Assembly (NCBI GenBank): GCA_028564675.1
Contig: JAOVVO010000144.1
Location: 1-64,000 of the forward strand
Origin: Onchocerca lupi
Taxonomy: Eukaryota > Nematoda > Chromadorea > Rhabditida > Onchocercidae
Direction: 5' to 3'
Length of the DNA stretch: 64,000 nt
Within the stretch, counting starts at the first letter, position 1. Each line of letters starts with the position of its first letter. The notes below the pieces were generated by a model. That model was not told the DNA's origin, ran no database searches, and saw only the letters and a program-made list of their open reading frames with translations. A program made the translations under genes and the position numbers. This document shows, piece after piece, positions 36,301-50,054 of this stretch.

Positions 36301-39300
36301 AAAAGTGGGATGACGCAAGTGACCGGATCAATCACACAATTCACCATCATATATGAGTTTTTCAAACGATCTTCTCAACGAATTGTTTTTTGATCCACAG
36401 CGAAATCCACTTGAAACTGAAGCTTTTACAAGTGTTCTTGGATGGGAAAATTTTTTTTTTTTTTTTTCAGCTTCTCTATCAGAAGATTTTCGATAAATTT
36501 TTGATGATCAATAGCTCACCTGAGCGCTTTCTATCGATCCACACTACTCGTTTTAATTTAATGTTTTTAATGTATCACGTTCTACTATGAACCAAATATC
36601 TAAGAGGCGTAATTAGAAAATTTTAATTTTGGTACTAATGAAGACGAATTTTCATAATTGCCAAAATAGGATAAGATAAAGTTCAGTTATCAGTGAATGT
36701 TAAGAAGAGTGCTAATTAACATCGAGAAGCAGTTATTAGCTAGCAAAAAATATTAGGAATAGTGAATAAATGAGGTGCAAATTGCATGAAATGGCTCTTT
36801 CTGCAGCATGTTCATTTATATTGCTGCAGAGATTGTTGTATGGGAGGGAGAGGTGAACTTTGATCAGTTCGGAGTTGATTTCATTTGTCAGCTCGGAAAT
36901 ACGGCACTTCACGTGGAAAGCAGATGAGATAATGGATGATGCAATTTGGAAAATGTGGGGTGATGCATTTTCATTGCAGCTAAAATTCATCAAAATTAAC
37001 TCTTTCAAGGTCATTCTTGCAGCGTGCATTGAAGAAAAAAAAGTTCAAAAGTTCTGCCAAAACTGCAATTTCACACAATCTCTGCAACACTGTAATTGCA
37101 CTGATCAAAAATTCTCCTGCTACTACAGATGAAGCATTAATCTCAAAACTTGAAACTTTTAGGTTCAATTATGGTTTGGGACAAGCTGCTAGAGCAGTCT
37201 GTTCCATCTATTACTTCACTCTAATTTATTCAGACTTTTCGTCGAGGCTTTCTGGATTCATTGGTGCATCAGTTTCACAACTTATCCAGTTGCTTCACCG
37301 ATAATCAAGTTACTAAGCATTAATTAAAGCTCATATGTTGTTAAAAGTTTGAAAAACAAAGTATATTATGCAATGCAAATTTAATTTTCGAATTTTTTTG
37401 CCATGAAATGAGTTGCAAATCAAAATCCAAACAATCTGACACGCTTGAAAAACACAATTCCACTTGCAACTGATGGGAAACATTCAGTTAAAGTACAAAT
37501 AAACAACACCAAATGTAAAGGTCAATTCACGTCGGCCGTAGCAGCAAGCTTAGAAAGATGTCGAGAAGCGAAATCAATTGAGAGAGGAGCGATGAACGCT
37601 GATATTCTTCGATTCTAAAAACGAAAGAAATAAAATCTGCGGATAGGACGAAATGTTTGATAAACATTCTTTTCATTTTACGTCCCACGCAGAATATTCG
37701 CCTTTTCATCGCGAAATTATGAGTGAATGCGCGTGGTTCTTTCTCTTTCACAAATACTTTGGAGTGATTCAAAATATTATTGAATTTTTGCGTTTCGCCA
37801 GAAAAAGTTGAGTTTATTGATAAACGCTAATAATTACTGGTGGATTGGATTTTGGGACTCAAAATATTGATTTTCTTGAAGATTACACGTCAAATTTTAC
37901 GTAAGATTTCACTGGAAATATTCGGTATTTAAAGAATCAAATTTGACAGTGGTGATACGGTTATCATACCATATGTCATACCAATACCTCAAATGAACAT
38001 GGGATTTCTGGAAGACGATCGATATATGTGTGTTATCCATTGGAAAAATGACTAATCAATAAAAGTAATGCTGATCTAAACTTTACATCTGATCACATTC
38101 AATAACCACGAATATAACGTGAGCTAACATTTTCAACACTAATTCAGCAATATGCCATGATCAACATGATCCCATCATGCTGACCGTTGGTCAGTTGCTT
38201 TACAATAGCCTTTACACATCATGAAATGGTCACTTTTCCATTTTTATTGCATGAATTATTTCAGGAAAAAGAAATGCTTCTATTACATCCAAGCCATCAC
38301 CAATAGAGGTGAATATGATAGAATAATCATAATGCGAATCCGCTGCTTCTGTATAATGTGAATATGAAAACACGAAGAACTCTTCATCAGAAAGAAAGCA
38401 CAAATGTACAGTTACAGATCAAACTTTATTTTAGAGAACTAATCATTTAATTTGATACATTTTTGAATTTATTTAACTTAATTTATACTAATACTGAGTT
38501 TAGCATGGCTCACTTTTTATGATACTCATTTCACTGGCAATATGTTAATTATAAATTTCAAACTTTTGTTTGTACACATCAGCGGTCATTGGTCAAACAA
38601 GCCGCACCGAAATATCACATATGCGAAGAGAAGATGGCCTGATAAGACAAAAAAGCGAGGGAGTAAATTTTTTGAGAGATAGATGAATAAGAATATGGGA
38701 AGAACATCATTTGCAAATATTTTTCGGATTTTCGCTTGATTATTTCAAAAGCAACAAATAATTCCATTCTTGTAAGTGGAGTGTTTCACTTCAGTCATTT
38801 ATTTCACCTAAAATAGTTTTTATATGAAGTGGTTTTTATTTTGTTAAGTTCGTTTGAATGTGCTGAAATTGTTAATATAATTTGTAAAACGTATAACTAA
38901 AAATCATTTAATTTTAGGCCTTGAGTTAATTTTGAAATTTTGCAAAGTACTTTTTTCCCCTCATCGAGAGAACTCATTTTTCCTTCAGCGGAATTCTACC
39001 TGCCATCCTGAAGGAGCGGTCTCAACAAATTCCATCGTTGCAAATCAATAAACGAGCTATAAATGGAAAGACAGAAGTTAGAAACGACAATTTATACTGT
39101 TTGAAATCAAATTTGAATTGTTTTTTGAAAACTGTTAATGGTTCTCATCCCATTGTCTCTACTATCATTGTAATCATATGCCATGAAAGATCCTGAAATG
39201 CGGCTAGCTTGAACAATTTCTGATTGTTTGTCTTTTTTCGAAAGTTGAACTGAAACAACAATTAAATTTTATTGAGCAATTAAATTTTCACCACAAATTG

Positions 39301-41293
39301 TATTTCAACAAAGAAGCAAAAAACATTTCCGTCAATTTCTCGTCTTACCCAGCAATTATAAAAATGTGTAAGATTAATAGATTCTGTTAGATTTCAGTTG
39401 TTGAATTGCAATTGATTATTGTTATCCATCGATGATCAATCAGTCCATTCCCATTCATCCTTAAATTTTAAACACATTTCTTTCTTCTTTTTTTTCTTCC
39501 AGAGGAAATTTTCTCTCAGCTATTCAACTGAGATTGATCGCTGAAAGGTCTTCTTTCAGTCATCAACAGAAACAATTCGACAGGAATGACTTTAACTTTT
39601 TTAAATTTAAAGTTGGCTAAAGTACAGGAGGAAAAACAATGCTAATGACGATCGAAATCATCAATTAAAATCAACTGAATATCATCAAATGTAGAATCAA
39701 CTCTCGAGGAAATCTGAGATAGATCAATTAATAGCAATTAGAGAACAAATTATTCGAAGAAAAAAATATGGAAATTTGATAATATAGCAAAATGATAAAC
39801 CTCATGAAATATGAACAATTCAATTTCAAGAACATTTGAAGCGTTCTTGAAATTAATGATGTCCATATTCCATGTTCATATTTTTTTTTTATGTTTTCTT
39901 TTTAATGTTCATATTTCTTTCTTCGAATAATGTGTATCGCATGCAGCAATAATATCACTGTCGGACAATTTCAATATTTGCGAGTATTTGCTGGCAGAAA
40001 TGACATGAAAAATCAATTTGTCGGTAAATTAAACAAGGAAATTAGGAATTAAACGTGCAGATGGAATGATATTCGCTGCACAAATTATAGAATTCACATT
40101 TGCATAAACGTGTCATTTCAAAATCAGATATTTGAGGAGGACGAGACCTTGAACATTGCCCAGACTTGAAGCATCGAGCAGGTAATTTCTCGACGAATAG
40201 ACGATTCGAGTTGAGTTATGATGTAATTGCATACTGCTTATTGCTAAACTCGTTCCTGCTTTTCCTCTTTATTTGATAGGGCTCAATGCCCCTGCCGGAT
40301 CATTGCCTTTTGCGATTTTTCATCATTTCGCTGATTTTCGATTTTCTTCTATTTATGCAAAATCAAGCAATTCTATTCATTTTCTTCTCAATGCACCCAT
40401 ACCTGACAATTTTAGGTCCGACTTTTCCTTTGATTGATGTGTTAAATTTGAAAGGTTTATTTCACTCTTCAATATCTTTTCACTCTCTCTCCAATCATTT
40501 TTGCATTACTTTCTTGAAAATCTCAGTTTCAAATTTACATGAAAACGCTTTCACTGAACTTGCTCGATTTACTGGCAACACAGGCATGTGAACGGACAGA
40601 ATGGAAAGACTCCTCTGCATTGATAATGTTCAGATAATACCATGCAACAGTTGTCATCTCTTCTGTCACTCTAATTTCCCTTTCAATTCATGCTGTCCCA
40701 TTCACATGTCTACTGAGCCTATTTAGCCAGTGATAATTTCCTGCTCTCGAAGTTATCACCCGAAGGCTTTCATTAATAAATTTCCAGACTTTTTTGCTGT
40801 CAACAAAATCTTGAAAAATATTCTTTTGCTGATAGTTGTAGAAATAAGAAGAATAAGAGATCGAACGATCAAAACAAAATCATTAATCGATAAAGAGGAT
40901 GAGGGTCGTGGAGAACGACTCGAACAAAACTACATGTTAGAAAGTATTAATAACATTCTTTTTATCATTTCTCATATTATTTATGAGCGAATAGCAAAAA
41001 AATTTCGAAAAGGATAGGCCGTTGCATAGCGACTCTCTTCTTTGCAAGCGCTGTTGAAACCAGTATCGTGTTGGCGGCATTATCTGGAGGTGGGGTAGGG
41101 GGCGAAGTTTGTATTTTCGAAATGGTGGGACGGGGTTTTGTTACTCTGGACATTATTTGTCAAGAAGAGAAAGCTTAATGGATATGTATGGTAACACCTG
41201 ATATCGGTTTTCAGGTCGTGAATGTTTAAGGTGACAAATACACTTAACGTAAAAGTGGGTGTATATTCTTGCCAGTGTTGAAGACCTGTCGAA
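33359..41293. other. Gene-poor 7.9 kb intergenic stretch
   Basis: No protein family is recognised on either strand. It contains a GATG microsatellite at 36161-36214 and an imperfect hairpin near 39810-39890. A splice-bounded candidate lies at 36042-36112 minus (TTTCAG acceptor, GTAAGG donor) but has no recognisable partner exons. The open frames at 36860-37304 and 40286-41017 look like chance translations. Confidence 0.5.
36161..36214. repeat. (GATG)n microsatellite, about 13 copies
   Basis: Uninterrupted tetranucleotide tract. On the minus strand it translates to SIHP repeats in two of the listed frames, which explains the apparent open frames there. Confidence 0.95.
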
Positions 41294-44200
41294 ATGGGTG
41301 ATACCAAAAAAATTACCATAAACAAGGAAATATTCTTGAGACGAACAGCTAAATTATACGATTATTGGGTAAATTATATCATATTTGAAGGAATTTCATC
41401 AGTTGTCTTAAAGTATACTATTTCACGAGAATTTTAGTGTGAAAAATGTTTGTATTTACAATACTTTCTTTCGGCATACTGTTTTACGGCATATTTTTTA
41501 TCTTGAAGTTTAAGATAAGTAAGTTTAAGTTTGGGATTTAAAAGAAGTTCAGGATAAAATTTTAATCAAATGATTTACTTTCGCTATTTCATAGCGAAAG
41601 TAAATCATTTGATTAACGTGAATTACTTCCGCTATAAAATGCTCATTTTCAAATATCAAATAGCAGATATCATAGGAAATGATTTCCCGAGCCGATTAAA
41701 AAAATTTTGCTATTCAAATATAAGAGAAAGGATTTTTCTCAAGCATGAATGTTCAGAAATAGTATGATTACTGTTTAAATTTATAGAATGATGGAAGCGA
41801 TGAAAACCTGTCGAAAGTAGATGCATTGGTATTTATGGTTGGAAATGATGATGACGCATCTCAATATTCGAAATCGAATGCATTGCAGGTAAATACAATG
41901 ATCGTTGTCTCGATAAACAATTGATGCTAATCGTTATCCCTAATATATCAGTGTGAATCATCAAATTAATGGTATTACAGATCTGGCTTTACAATTATGA
42001 ACTGAATGATATGTTGGCAATATTCACGAAGAGCGCTATTTATTTTTTAGCAAGTTCACGTAAAGCTTTATTTTTTCAACCAGTTGGAAATGAGGAACCT
42101 AACGGTTCCGTGCCATCGATCATTGTATTTACGCGTGAAAAGGTCTGTTTTGTTATTCTATCTTTTTCTTTTCTTAAAAAAGGAAGTGAAAGTCAGAAGG
42201 GAGTGGATATGAATAGTGAAACGAACGAATTATTGCATCGTCGTTTTCCTTATCCATGCTCAGTCTTTTGTATTCCTTGATTTTTTTTATTTTCCTTTTG
42301 GATCAGTTCCAATCAATTTTGAATCATATATGTTCTTATGGTTGCAACTTCCAAATTATTTGAAATATTTGTTTTAGTCCGATAAAGACAAAGCAAATTT
42401 CACGAAGTTAGCTGAAAAACTGAAGGAAAGTGGGTCTTCTTTTGGACATTTTGCGAAAGATTCATATAGTTCAGATTTCGCTAAAGGATGGAGCAACGTC
42501 ATGGAAGAATATGGTATCAAACTGGTAACTAAATTACGACTTTCTTGATCGAAACCTCTTTTTTCGAAGTTGATGATTCTTTTCCTTTAGCGCTATAATT
42601 ATATAATTTTTATCCTAGAGAAAAAATTGGTCAATTTCAGACTGTTGATGTATCCGCTTCTTTTGCACATTTATTGTCCCAGAAGGATAACATAGAAATT
42701 GAGTTGTGTAGAAAAGCTGCACAAGCATCAGTTAATGCATGGTCGCATGCCAGAAAGAAAATTATTGATATCATTGACCAGGCAAAGGTACTTATTACTT
42801 TCGTAATATTGAAGTGAAAATCATAGTTTTAACAATACATGTAATAGAATTTAGAGTATTAATTCCAAGGCTAGATAGTCTTATTGATTTCCTAGAAAGT
42901 AAAACACAGTCGTTTTGCCGAAGATCTGGAAAGGGCAATGACGACAGTGCAAGTGCAGCAGCGTCTTGCAGACAATAACAATCTCGAGTCATGTTATACA
43001 CCGATTATTCAATCCGGTGGCGAATATACGCTGAAATTGAGTGCCGAAAGGTAATTTTCCTTTGCATATTTTGAGGATATATTACTTCAAAGAGTTTTCG
43101 GTAATTAATTGACAAAATACGTTTTAGCAACGATAAGCTTATGCATTATGGAACAATTATCTGTTCACTTGGAGCCCGATATCAGGTAAATAAGCCTATT
43201 GTCATATTCAGTTGCATCTTTCGATAAGCATTTTGCCGATCTGAGTCACAATTTATTTAGACACTAATGTGTGATGCCAAGATATTTATGTTGCATTTAC
43301 TGGCAGTATTATCAGCCACTGAAATTACCAATACTTTCCTTATCGTTTTGATGGAAATCATAAAATTTGAGCAGTTAGCTTTAAATTTTCATTGTACTTT
43401 TTTTTTTTTCTTTTGGGTGCTTTTTTGGCTGTATCCGTATCCACTTCGATGCACTGAGTATTGAACAAAAAAAAAAAAACCATTAGAAGAATATAATTCT
43501 GTCAATAAAGTTTTCATTTCTAGTCTTATTGCTCAAATTTGAGTCGAACAATGCTTGTGGATCCATCGAAGGAGTTGCAAGAAGCTTACGAATCGTTGTT
43601 GATTATTCAAAATGCGATTATTGAGGCCCTGAAACCGGGAAAGAAATTAAATGAGGTATATGCAGCGGGTCTTGAAGCTGCTAAAGACAAACCAATGATA
43701 CTGGATCATTTGGTCAAAAATAATTTTGGGTAATAATTGCATTCCATTAATTTAGATGGAAGGAGCTTATACTTTCCTTTTTTTGTAACCTTTCTTGGAT
43801 TTTCCTCATTCAGAATGAAGAACAAGAAATATTTTATTGGTCGTTTAGCTGTTTTAAATGGACATGTTTCTTATTCCCGATTATGAATATATGATCAATT
43901 GGAAAATACATGTAGGATTAATTTAGGAATTTCTGAAGGAATTATAATAATAGAAATATTGATCTTATCAGAATTTGGGTATATATATATATAAGGATGT
44001 AAAGAGACTTTTGATCTTTTCTTTTTCTTATCTTTTCGTTTGTAGTTTTTTGACGGGACTTGAATTTCGTGAATCAACAGCTCTGATAAGTCCCAGAAGT
44101 GATGTGGAAGTGGTACCGAACATGGTGTTTATTGTTTATGTGGGTTTGCAAGGTTTAGAAAATCTGGCTGCCAAAGATGAGCAATCAAGGACATCAGCTG

Positions 44201-47200
44201 TGTTATTGTCCGATACTGTTCTAATTTCTGCAGTAAGATAATTTTGTATCGGGGATTTTTTTATAATAGTGGTTAAATTATGTTAAGTGAAAATGAGTTA
44301 ACTTGAACATAAAGTGGTTATTTATTCACTATAATATTTTGTGTGTTTTAGGAAGGTGTTAACGAAGTACTTACGGAAAAAGCTAAATCACGTATAAAAT
44401 CAAATGTAATTCGATTTAAAGATGAAGCGGAAACTTCCCATGCTGACGACAATAAGGTTAGTCAATCAATGAAACTGAAAAATAAATTTTTCACGTATCA
44501 GGAAGGATAATTTTCGTCTGTATTATTTGGACGGCAGATATTAAAGTATAAAACATCTATTGTTTTCGTTATATGCTTGATTGGAATATCTCTGCATTCT
44601 CATCTCTTTGAAGAATGGAATCAAATATTTTCAAAAACTGAAGATCGGTTTTTTGTATAATATAAATTTTTTTTGTATATAGGAAAACAACTTGGGCGAA
44701 GGGCTTGGCCGAGGGAAACGTTCAGTTTTGTTGCAGGAACAAACACGGGTAAGTTTTTGCCATATGATAACTTAAAAAAGTGCGAATATTTCTTCTAAGT
44801 AAAAGATATTATTAAAGCAGTACTATGCATGCGATATTTCTTGGATTATATGAACAGTATGAATAAGAAGTTATTGTAATATGTGACGGGAATATATGCA
44901 TTTATTTCATATTCAGAATAAGACAACAAATGAAGATAAACGTAAGGAGCATCAAAAAGAATTGGGAAAACGACTGAATGAAGCAGCTCGTGAACGTCTG
45001 GCTGATCAAACGGGTCAAAAGGATATCAAGAAAATCAAGAAATCAAATATTTCCTACAAAAGCTATGAAAAATTCCCCAAAGAAACCGAAGTTGATAAAC
45101 TTCAAATATATGTTGGTAGGTTAGCTAGGAAATTTATTCGACTCAGCTCTAAAACAGACTGCATTCAGTTCTATTTGACAAATAAAAAGATTTTGAAACT
45201 TATTTTCTTTTTAAAACAAATTTGGGGATCTCTTTAGAGATATCAATTACTGATCAATAAGGAAAGCTGGATTCGGATTGCCAAGTGAACTTTCTCTTTC
45301 TTTGCATTGATGTTCGATATTGATGATTTTTTATTTGAAGTAATAATTGATGTTCCGCAGAAGAGCATCATTAAGAATGTAAGATCTATATAAAATAATG
45401 AATGAAATGGAAAGTTTTGGTTCCTCGAAATTCGAAAAAGTTTGCCGAGATTAGTTTTGTATACTGTTTACTGTTTGGTTTTCAGATCGTCGTCATGATT
45501 CTGTTATATTACCAGTATTTGGAATTCCTGTACCATTTCATATTTCGATGATCAAAAATACAAGTCAATCTGTGGAAGGTGATTATACTTATTTGCGAGT
45601 AAACTTCATGCATCCCGGTTCACAAATTGGAAGGGATCAGTTACAGTTTCCAAATCCATTGTCAACTTATGTCAAGGAATTGTAAGTTTCTAGAATATTG
45701 GTTTTTTTCCACGGATTTTTATAAAATTTACAAATTTTCGAGGTTTATTTGGCGAACAACTTTATGACCTCATAATAATGAAGAGAAACAAACGACTTAT
45801 TTCTTATAAACTAACCATTCCATTCACTTTGATTCCACTTTTATTTTAGGACCTATCGAAGTAGCAATTTGAAAGAACATGGGGAAGTAGCTGCTCCTAG
45901 CAGTAATCTAAGTACGGCATATCGTTTGATCAAAGAAATGCAGAAAAAATTTAGAACACAGGTAAAATCTTATATTCTAGTAGAATTTTACGAAAAGTAG
46001 AAACTTTCTCAAAATTGCAAAGTAAAGCTTCGATATAAAAATTTCAGGAAGCGGAAGAACGCGAGAAAGAAGGTGCTGTAAAACAAGATAAACTGATCTT
46101 ATCAACAGCAAAGGGCAATCCAAAGCTGAAAGATCTTTTTGTTAGGCCGAATATTATTACCAAACGAATCAGTGGTTCGTTGGAAGCGCATGCTAATGGC
46201 AAGTTATTAGATTGCAAAACATCGGATAGAAAATTTTAAGTACTATGAAACTTATGAATTTTATAATTTTTTAATTATTCCATTTCGAAATTTGCAGTTG
46301 TATTTTTGTGATTTCAGGTTTCCGATATACTTCATTGCGGGGTGACAAAATCGATGTGCTATATAACAATATAAAACATGCATTTTTTCAGCCTTGCGAT
46401 AATGAAATGATCATACTGATACATTTCACACTGAAAGTGAGTTGACAGCATTATTTCTTCTCTTCGATGTAATTATCCTAGGTGTAGAACATATGATAAC
46501 CATAATACTTCATGATCCATACATATGGCATACACTAAGACCTTAAAATTTTTGTTCATACAAATTTGAAAGATAAAGTCTCGCAAGAACTGAATATTTT
46601 GAAGTAAATTTGTACTTTTAGTATTCTCATCTTTGCTATTAATTTTCATTTATTGATAAATGATAAATTTTGAAACAATAAGCTTTATTTGACTTTATTA
46701 TGATGAGAAACGCTGTAAAGTTCATAGCAGTGACTACTGATAGGGTAATTCTTAGTGGAAGAATTGCGAGTGAAGTTTAGAATCTATAGAGATCAGGAAA
46801 AATATTTAATATTTATAAATTCGATTTCTAATTGCAGAATCCTGTATTATGGGGTAAGCGTAAATATCAAGATATCCAGTTTTATACGGAAGTTGGCGAA
46901 ATCACTACCGATTTGGGTAAATATCATCATATGCAGGATCGTGATGATGTTCAAAGTGAACAGCTGGAGCGGGAAATGAGGAAGCGTTTGAATCAAGTCT
47001 TCCAAAACTTTTGTGATAAGGTAAACAAGAATATTTCGTAGCTATAGTATTGTAAAGAGGTAAAATGCAGTCAATTTCGAAGAAATATCGATTACCGAAC
47101 ATTCGTACTTAGATTAAGTAGAATTGGTCCTATTTTATGGTTTTTAATTGTTTACAGTCATATACAGCCTATTTCATGATTTCGTTTGTATTCTGAAGTG

Positions 47201-49042
47201 AGAGCATATTTTTTATTTAGAGATTTCATCCAATATTTTTATTTTGTGATTATTACAGCTTTTGTTTTATAAATCCAGGTCAGTATCTTAATTTTCCATG
47301 CAGGTCGTTCGTCAAACAAACGAAGCATTTGATTTTGATGTACCATTTAATGAACTTGGGTTTTTCGGCGTTCCTTATCGATCATCTTGCACGTTAAAAC
47401 CAACTTCATCTTGTTTGGTTAATTTGAGTGAATGGGTTCGTTATTTTATTCGATGTTGAAAATACAAGTATTGAAATTATTTTTATGTATGATGCTTTAT
47501 AAATGATAGAGTTAGATGGGTTTTGTAAAATGAATTGATAAAGTCAAGGCCTTCAACAAGTCCTACTGTTAGTTATAGGTTGGCGTCTTCTTGACCTACT
47601 ATAGAAGAGGAGTTATATGTCTCATTATTGAAGTTTCTCATATAATTAGTATGTGACATTATTTCTGAATCGAATATTTCTGCACTTCGTTAATTTCACA
47701 ACTATAAATTATTAAATCAATATACAAATCAAAACAGTTGTTTTCCAGCCTCCATTCGTTGTAACTTTGGATGAAGTGGAATTCGTGCATTTCGAACGAG
47801 TATCATTCCAGTTGAAAAATTTTGATATGGTTTTCATTTTCAAAGATTATTCCAAAAAGACCCAAATGGTTCAGCAGATTCCAATGACGTCGCTTGATAG
47901 TGTCAAAGAATGGTTGAAGTTAGTAATGCTGAATTAATTTTGTATTTGAAAATAAGAAAAAAACACGTCAGGCGAGTTGTCTAGAAATAATATTTACGCA
48001 ATTTAGCCCCAAGCTCTGAGGAACTTGTATTTTCTATTTTCTGATTTTTTTATTCGCCTATCGTCTATTTTTTTGTTATGCTAACTGCACTACAATTTAC
48101 AATGCTATTCATATGTTGAATTCATATCTTTACTTGTGCATTTCGATTTGCTCAGTGCATCGATTGGTATGTTTCATTATGGATTTTAGCTCCTGCGATA
48201 TATATTATTCGGAAGGAATTCAGTCACTAAACTGGGCGAAAATTATGAAGACCATTTTGGATGATCCGGAAGACTTTTTCGTAAATGGTGGATGGAATTT
48301 TTTGGCAACAGATAGCGATGTGTGTAATATTTATTTTGATTGAATTCTTTCATTGTTTGAAAAAAAAATTGAAAGTAATTTCTTTTCCGTTTAGAATGAG
48401 GATGAAGAGGAAGATGAAGAAAGTGAAGATGCTTATACACCAAGTGAAGATGAAACTGGTATTTTTTTTTTTTCACTTTGTTTACTGTTTTTAGCTTTGA
48501 ATTCTATTTTTAATGACGTCTAGGAAGTAAAGCTTTTGTTTCAGAGGGTTCTGATGAAGATGAAGATGAAGAGGAATCACCAGAAGCAACATCTGAATCC
48601 GGTAAGTTGTGTAAAGCTGCTAAAATTAAAGTTATTTGACGAATTATTATTTACAGTAAGTTATCCTTCAGAATCCGAAGCGAGTATGGCTTCTGACGAA
48701 AGTGAAGGCAAAGACTGGAGTGATTTGGAAGCAGAAGCTCAGCGAGGTAGACTAAATCATTCTTCTATTAATGTTGCATATATTTCATTGGGAATCAAGA
48801 CGGTTTTTATTCGTTTACTTTGATTATTTATTATCGCATTTCTCTCGTTTGTTTAGGATTTCTTTTTCATCACCATCCCTACCTCACTGGTGAATAATTT
48901 TGTCGCATGAAAATTCGTCTGATTTTTATTTCCAGCTGATCGAGCACGCGATCGTGGCGAAGAGGAACGTATGCACAAATCAGCTCAGAAACGTAAGCTG
49001 TCATCAAAAGGCCGTGGATCGAGCCCGAAACGTCGGAAATGA
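41294..49042 (+). CDS. spt-16: SPT16, large subunit of FACT histone chaperone
   Basis: Nuclear histone chaperone subunit that disassembles and restores nucleosomes during transcription and replication. 24 exons begin 41294, 41787, 41981, 42378, 42641, 42896, 43128, 43524, 44046, 44352, 44683, 44917, 45486, 45850, 46048, 46318, 46838, 47304, 47749, 48190, 48395, 48545, 48672 and 48936. They give about 1034 residues, against about 1030-1050 in the family. The N-terminal aminopeptidase-like domain starts MGDTKKITINKEIFLRR and includes KVDALVFMVG and SKSNALQIWLYNYEL. The middle domain includes RPNIITKRISGSLEAH, FRYTSLRGDKIDVLYNN, AFFQPCDNEM and FYTEVGEITTDLGKYHHMQD. The tail is acidic (NEDEEEDEESEDAYTPSEDE) and ends basic, SSPKRRK. 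Intron 15 has a GC donor (46199). The acidic tail exons have alternative in-frame acceptors (48524 or 48545; 48657 or 48672). Its partner would be SSRP1, not in this window. Confidence 0.96.
41563..41615. repeat. Perfect 25-base hairpin, 3-base loop, in spt-16 intron 1
   Basis: The arm taatcaaatgatttactttc plus gctat is followed by ttc and its exact reverse complement. No mismatch is visible. Confidence 0.95.
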
Positions 49043-49144
49043 AGGGCTCATCATTGTATTCATTTGTCAGTAATTGTTATGCCGTTTTTATGTGAATTGT
49101 TAATGATGTGAAGAGAAGCAGGAATGAGGCACTTCGATTCCATA

Positions 49145-49271
49145 TATTTGATTAGATCCTAGGTTCCTCTTAATTGGTCAAAATCAATGTTTTAGGATAA
49201 ATCCATTTCAGTCCAAAATCTTTTCTGGTATTTTTTGAGTTCCTTTATATATTATTTTAGAATGTTTAGCT
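49145..49271 (+). repeat. Duplicated 3' segment of spt-16, copy 1
   Basis: Starts tatttgattagatcctaggt and ends aatgtttagct. It lies within the probable 3' UTR of spt-16, upstream of the AATAAA at 49427, and matches 49891-50011. Confidence 0.9.
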
Positions 49272-49426
49272 CAGGTTGCTATTTCTTCCCATTGTTCGCA
49301 TCTGTTTTCCTTTTTTTTCAATTTGTTCATGTTTATACTCATTTTCATATCTTATTGGCTTCACAAAAAATTTAGAACCCAATTTTGAACTATTTTTAGC
49401 TTTATCATGCTACCTCAATGGTTCTG

Positions 49427-49432
49427 AATAAA
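49427..49432 (+). terminator. Probable spt-16 polyadenylation signal
   Basis: AATAAA 385 bases past the stop codon. It is the first AATAAA I see downstream of the gene; a second lies near 49823. Confidence 0.45.
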
Positions 49433-49890
49433 ACCGTTAAGAGCAAGTAAATATTTACTGCCTTATTTGTTTCCTCCCATCGAAAATTCTCGAAAGAATG
49501 GAATATAAAATAACCTTGACCCTTTATTTGCATTTTTCATTTTTTATTTTATTGCGGCCTTTACATTTATTATCATGCCGGTCTGAAATTTGTTTCGATT
49601 TGATTTTGAGACAGTTCATTTCTCGGATAAAAACATACACTTCCTCCTTCTTTATCCCATCATATGAGTGAAGAATACACGAAAACTATTGATTTGCTGA
49701 CTTCTTTGAACATTTTGGAAGTGTTAAAAGCAGAATGAGTTAACTATAAGGTATTAAAAACTGATATATAATGCGTTTCATAACAAAAATCTATAGTACC
49801 TACCTTAATGTAATGTATGACAAATAAAGGCGAATCATGGTATCATCCAAGACAAAAGACTGTTGCAATTTTTATTGCATAATCGTCTTA

Positions 49891-50011
49891 TATTTGATTA
49901 GATCCTAGGTTCCTTTTAATTGGTCAATGTTTTAGGATGAATCCATTTCAGTCCAAAATCTTTTCTGGTATTTTTTGAATTCCTTCATATTTTATTTTAG
50001 AATGTTTAGCT
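49891..50011 (+). repeat. Duplicated 3' segment of spt-16, copy 2, bounded by inverted repeats
   Basis: Matches 49145-49271 over its whole length, with a 6-base deletion (aaaatc lost after ggtc) and a few substitutions. attgcataatcgtctta lies at its left edge, and the inverse, taagacgattatgcaat, follows at its right edge. Confidence 0.9.
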
Positions 50012-50054
50012 GTATAAGACGATTATGCAATTTTTATTGCATAATCGTCTTATA
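50012..50054. repeat. Perfect 20-base hairpin with 3-base loop
   Basis: gtataagacgattatgcaat, then ttt, then its exact reverse complement. The right arm repeats the sequence at 49874-49890, giving three copies of the motif in 190 bases. Confidence 0.95.

Noticed and set aside
35938..36318. 126-codon minus-strand frame with SIHP repeats
   Set aside because: Driven by the GATG microsatellite. The part at 36042-36112 has splice-like borders, but no partner exon or family was found.
40286..40591. 101-codon plus-strand frame
   Set aside because: Hydrophobic AT-rich translation with no motif or neighbouring exons.
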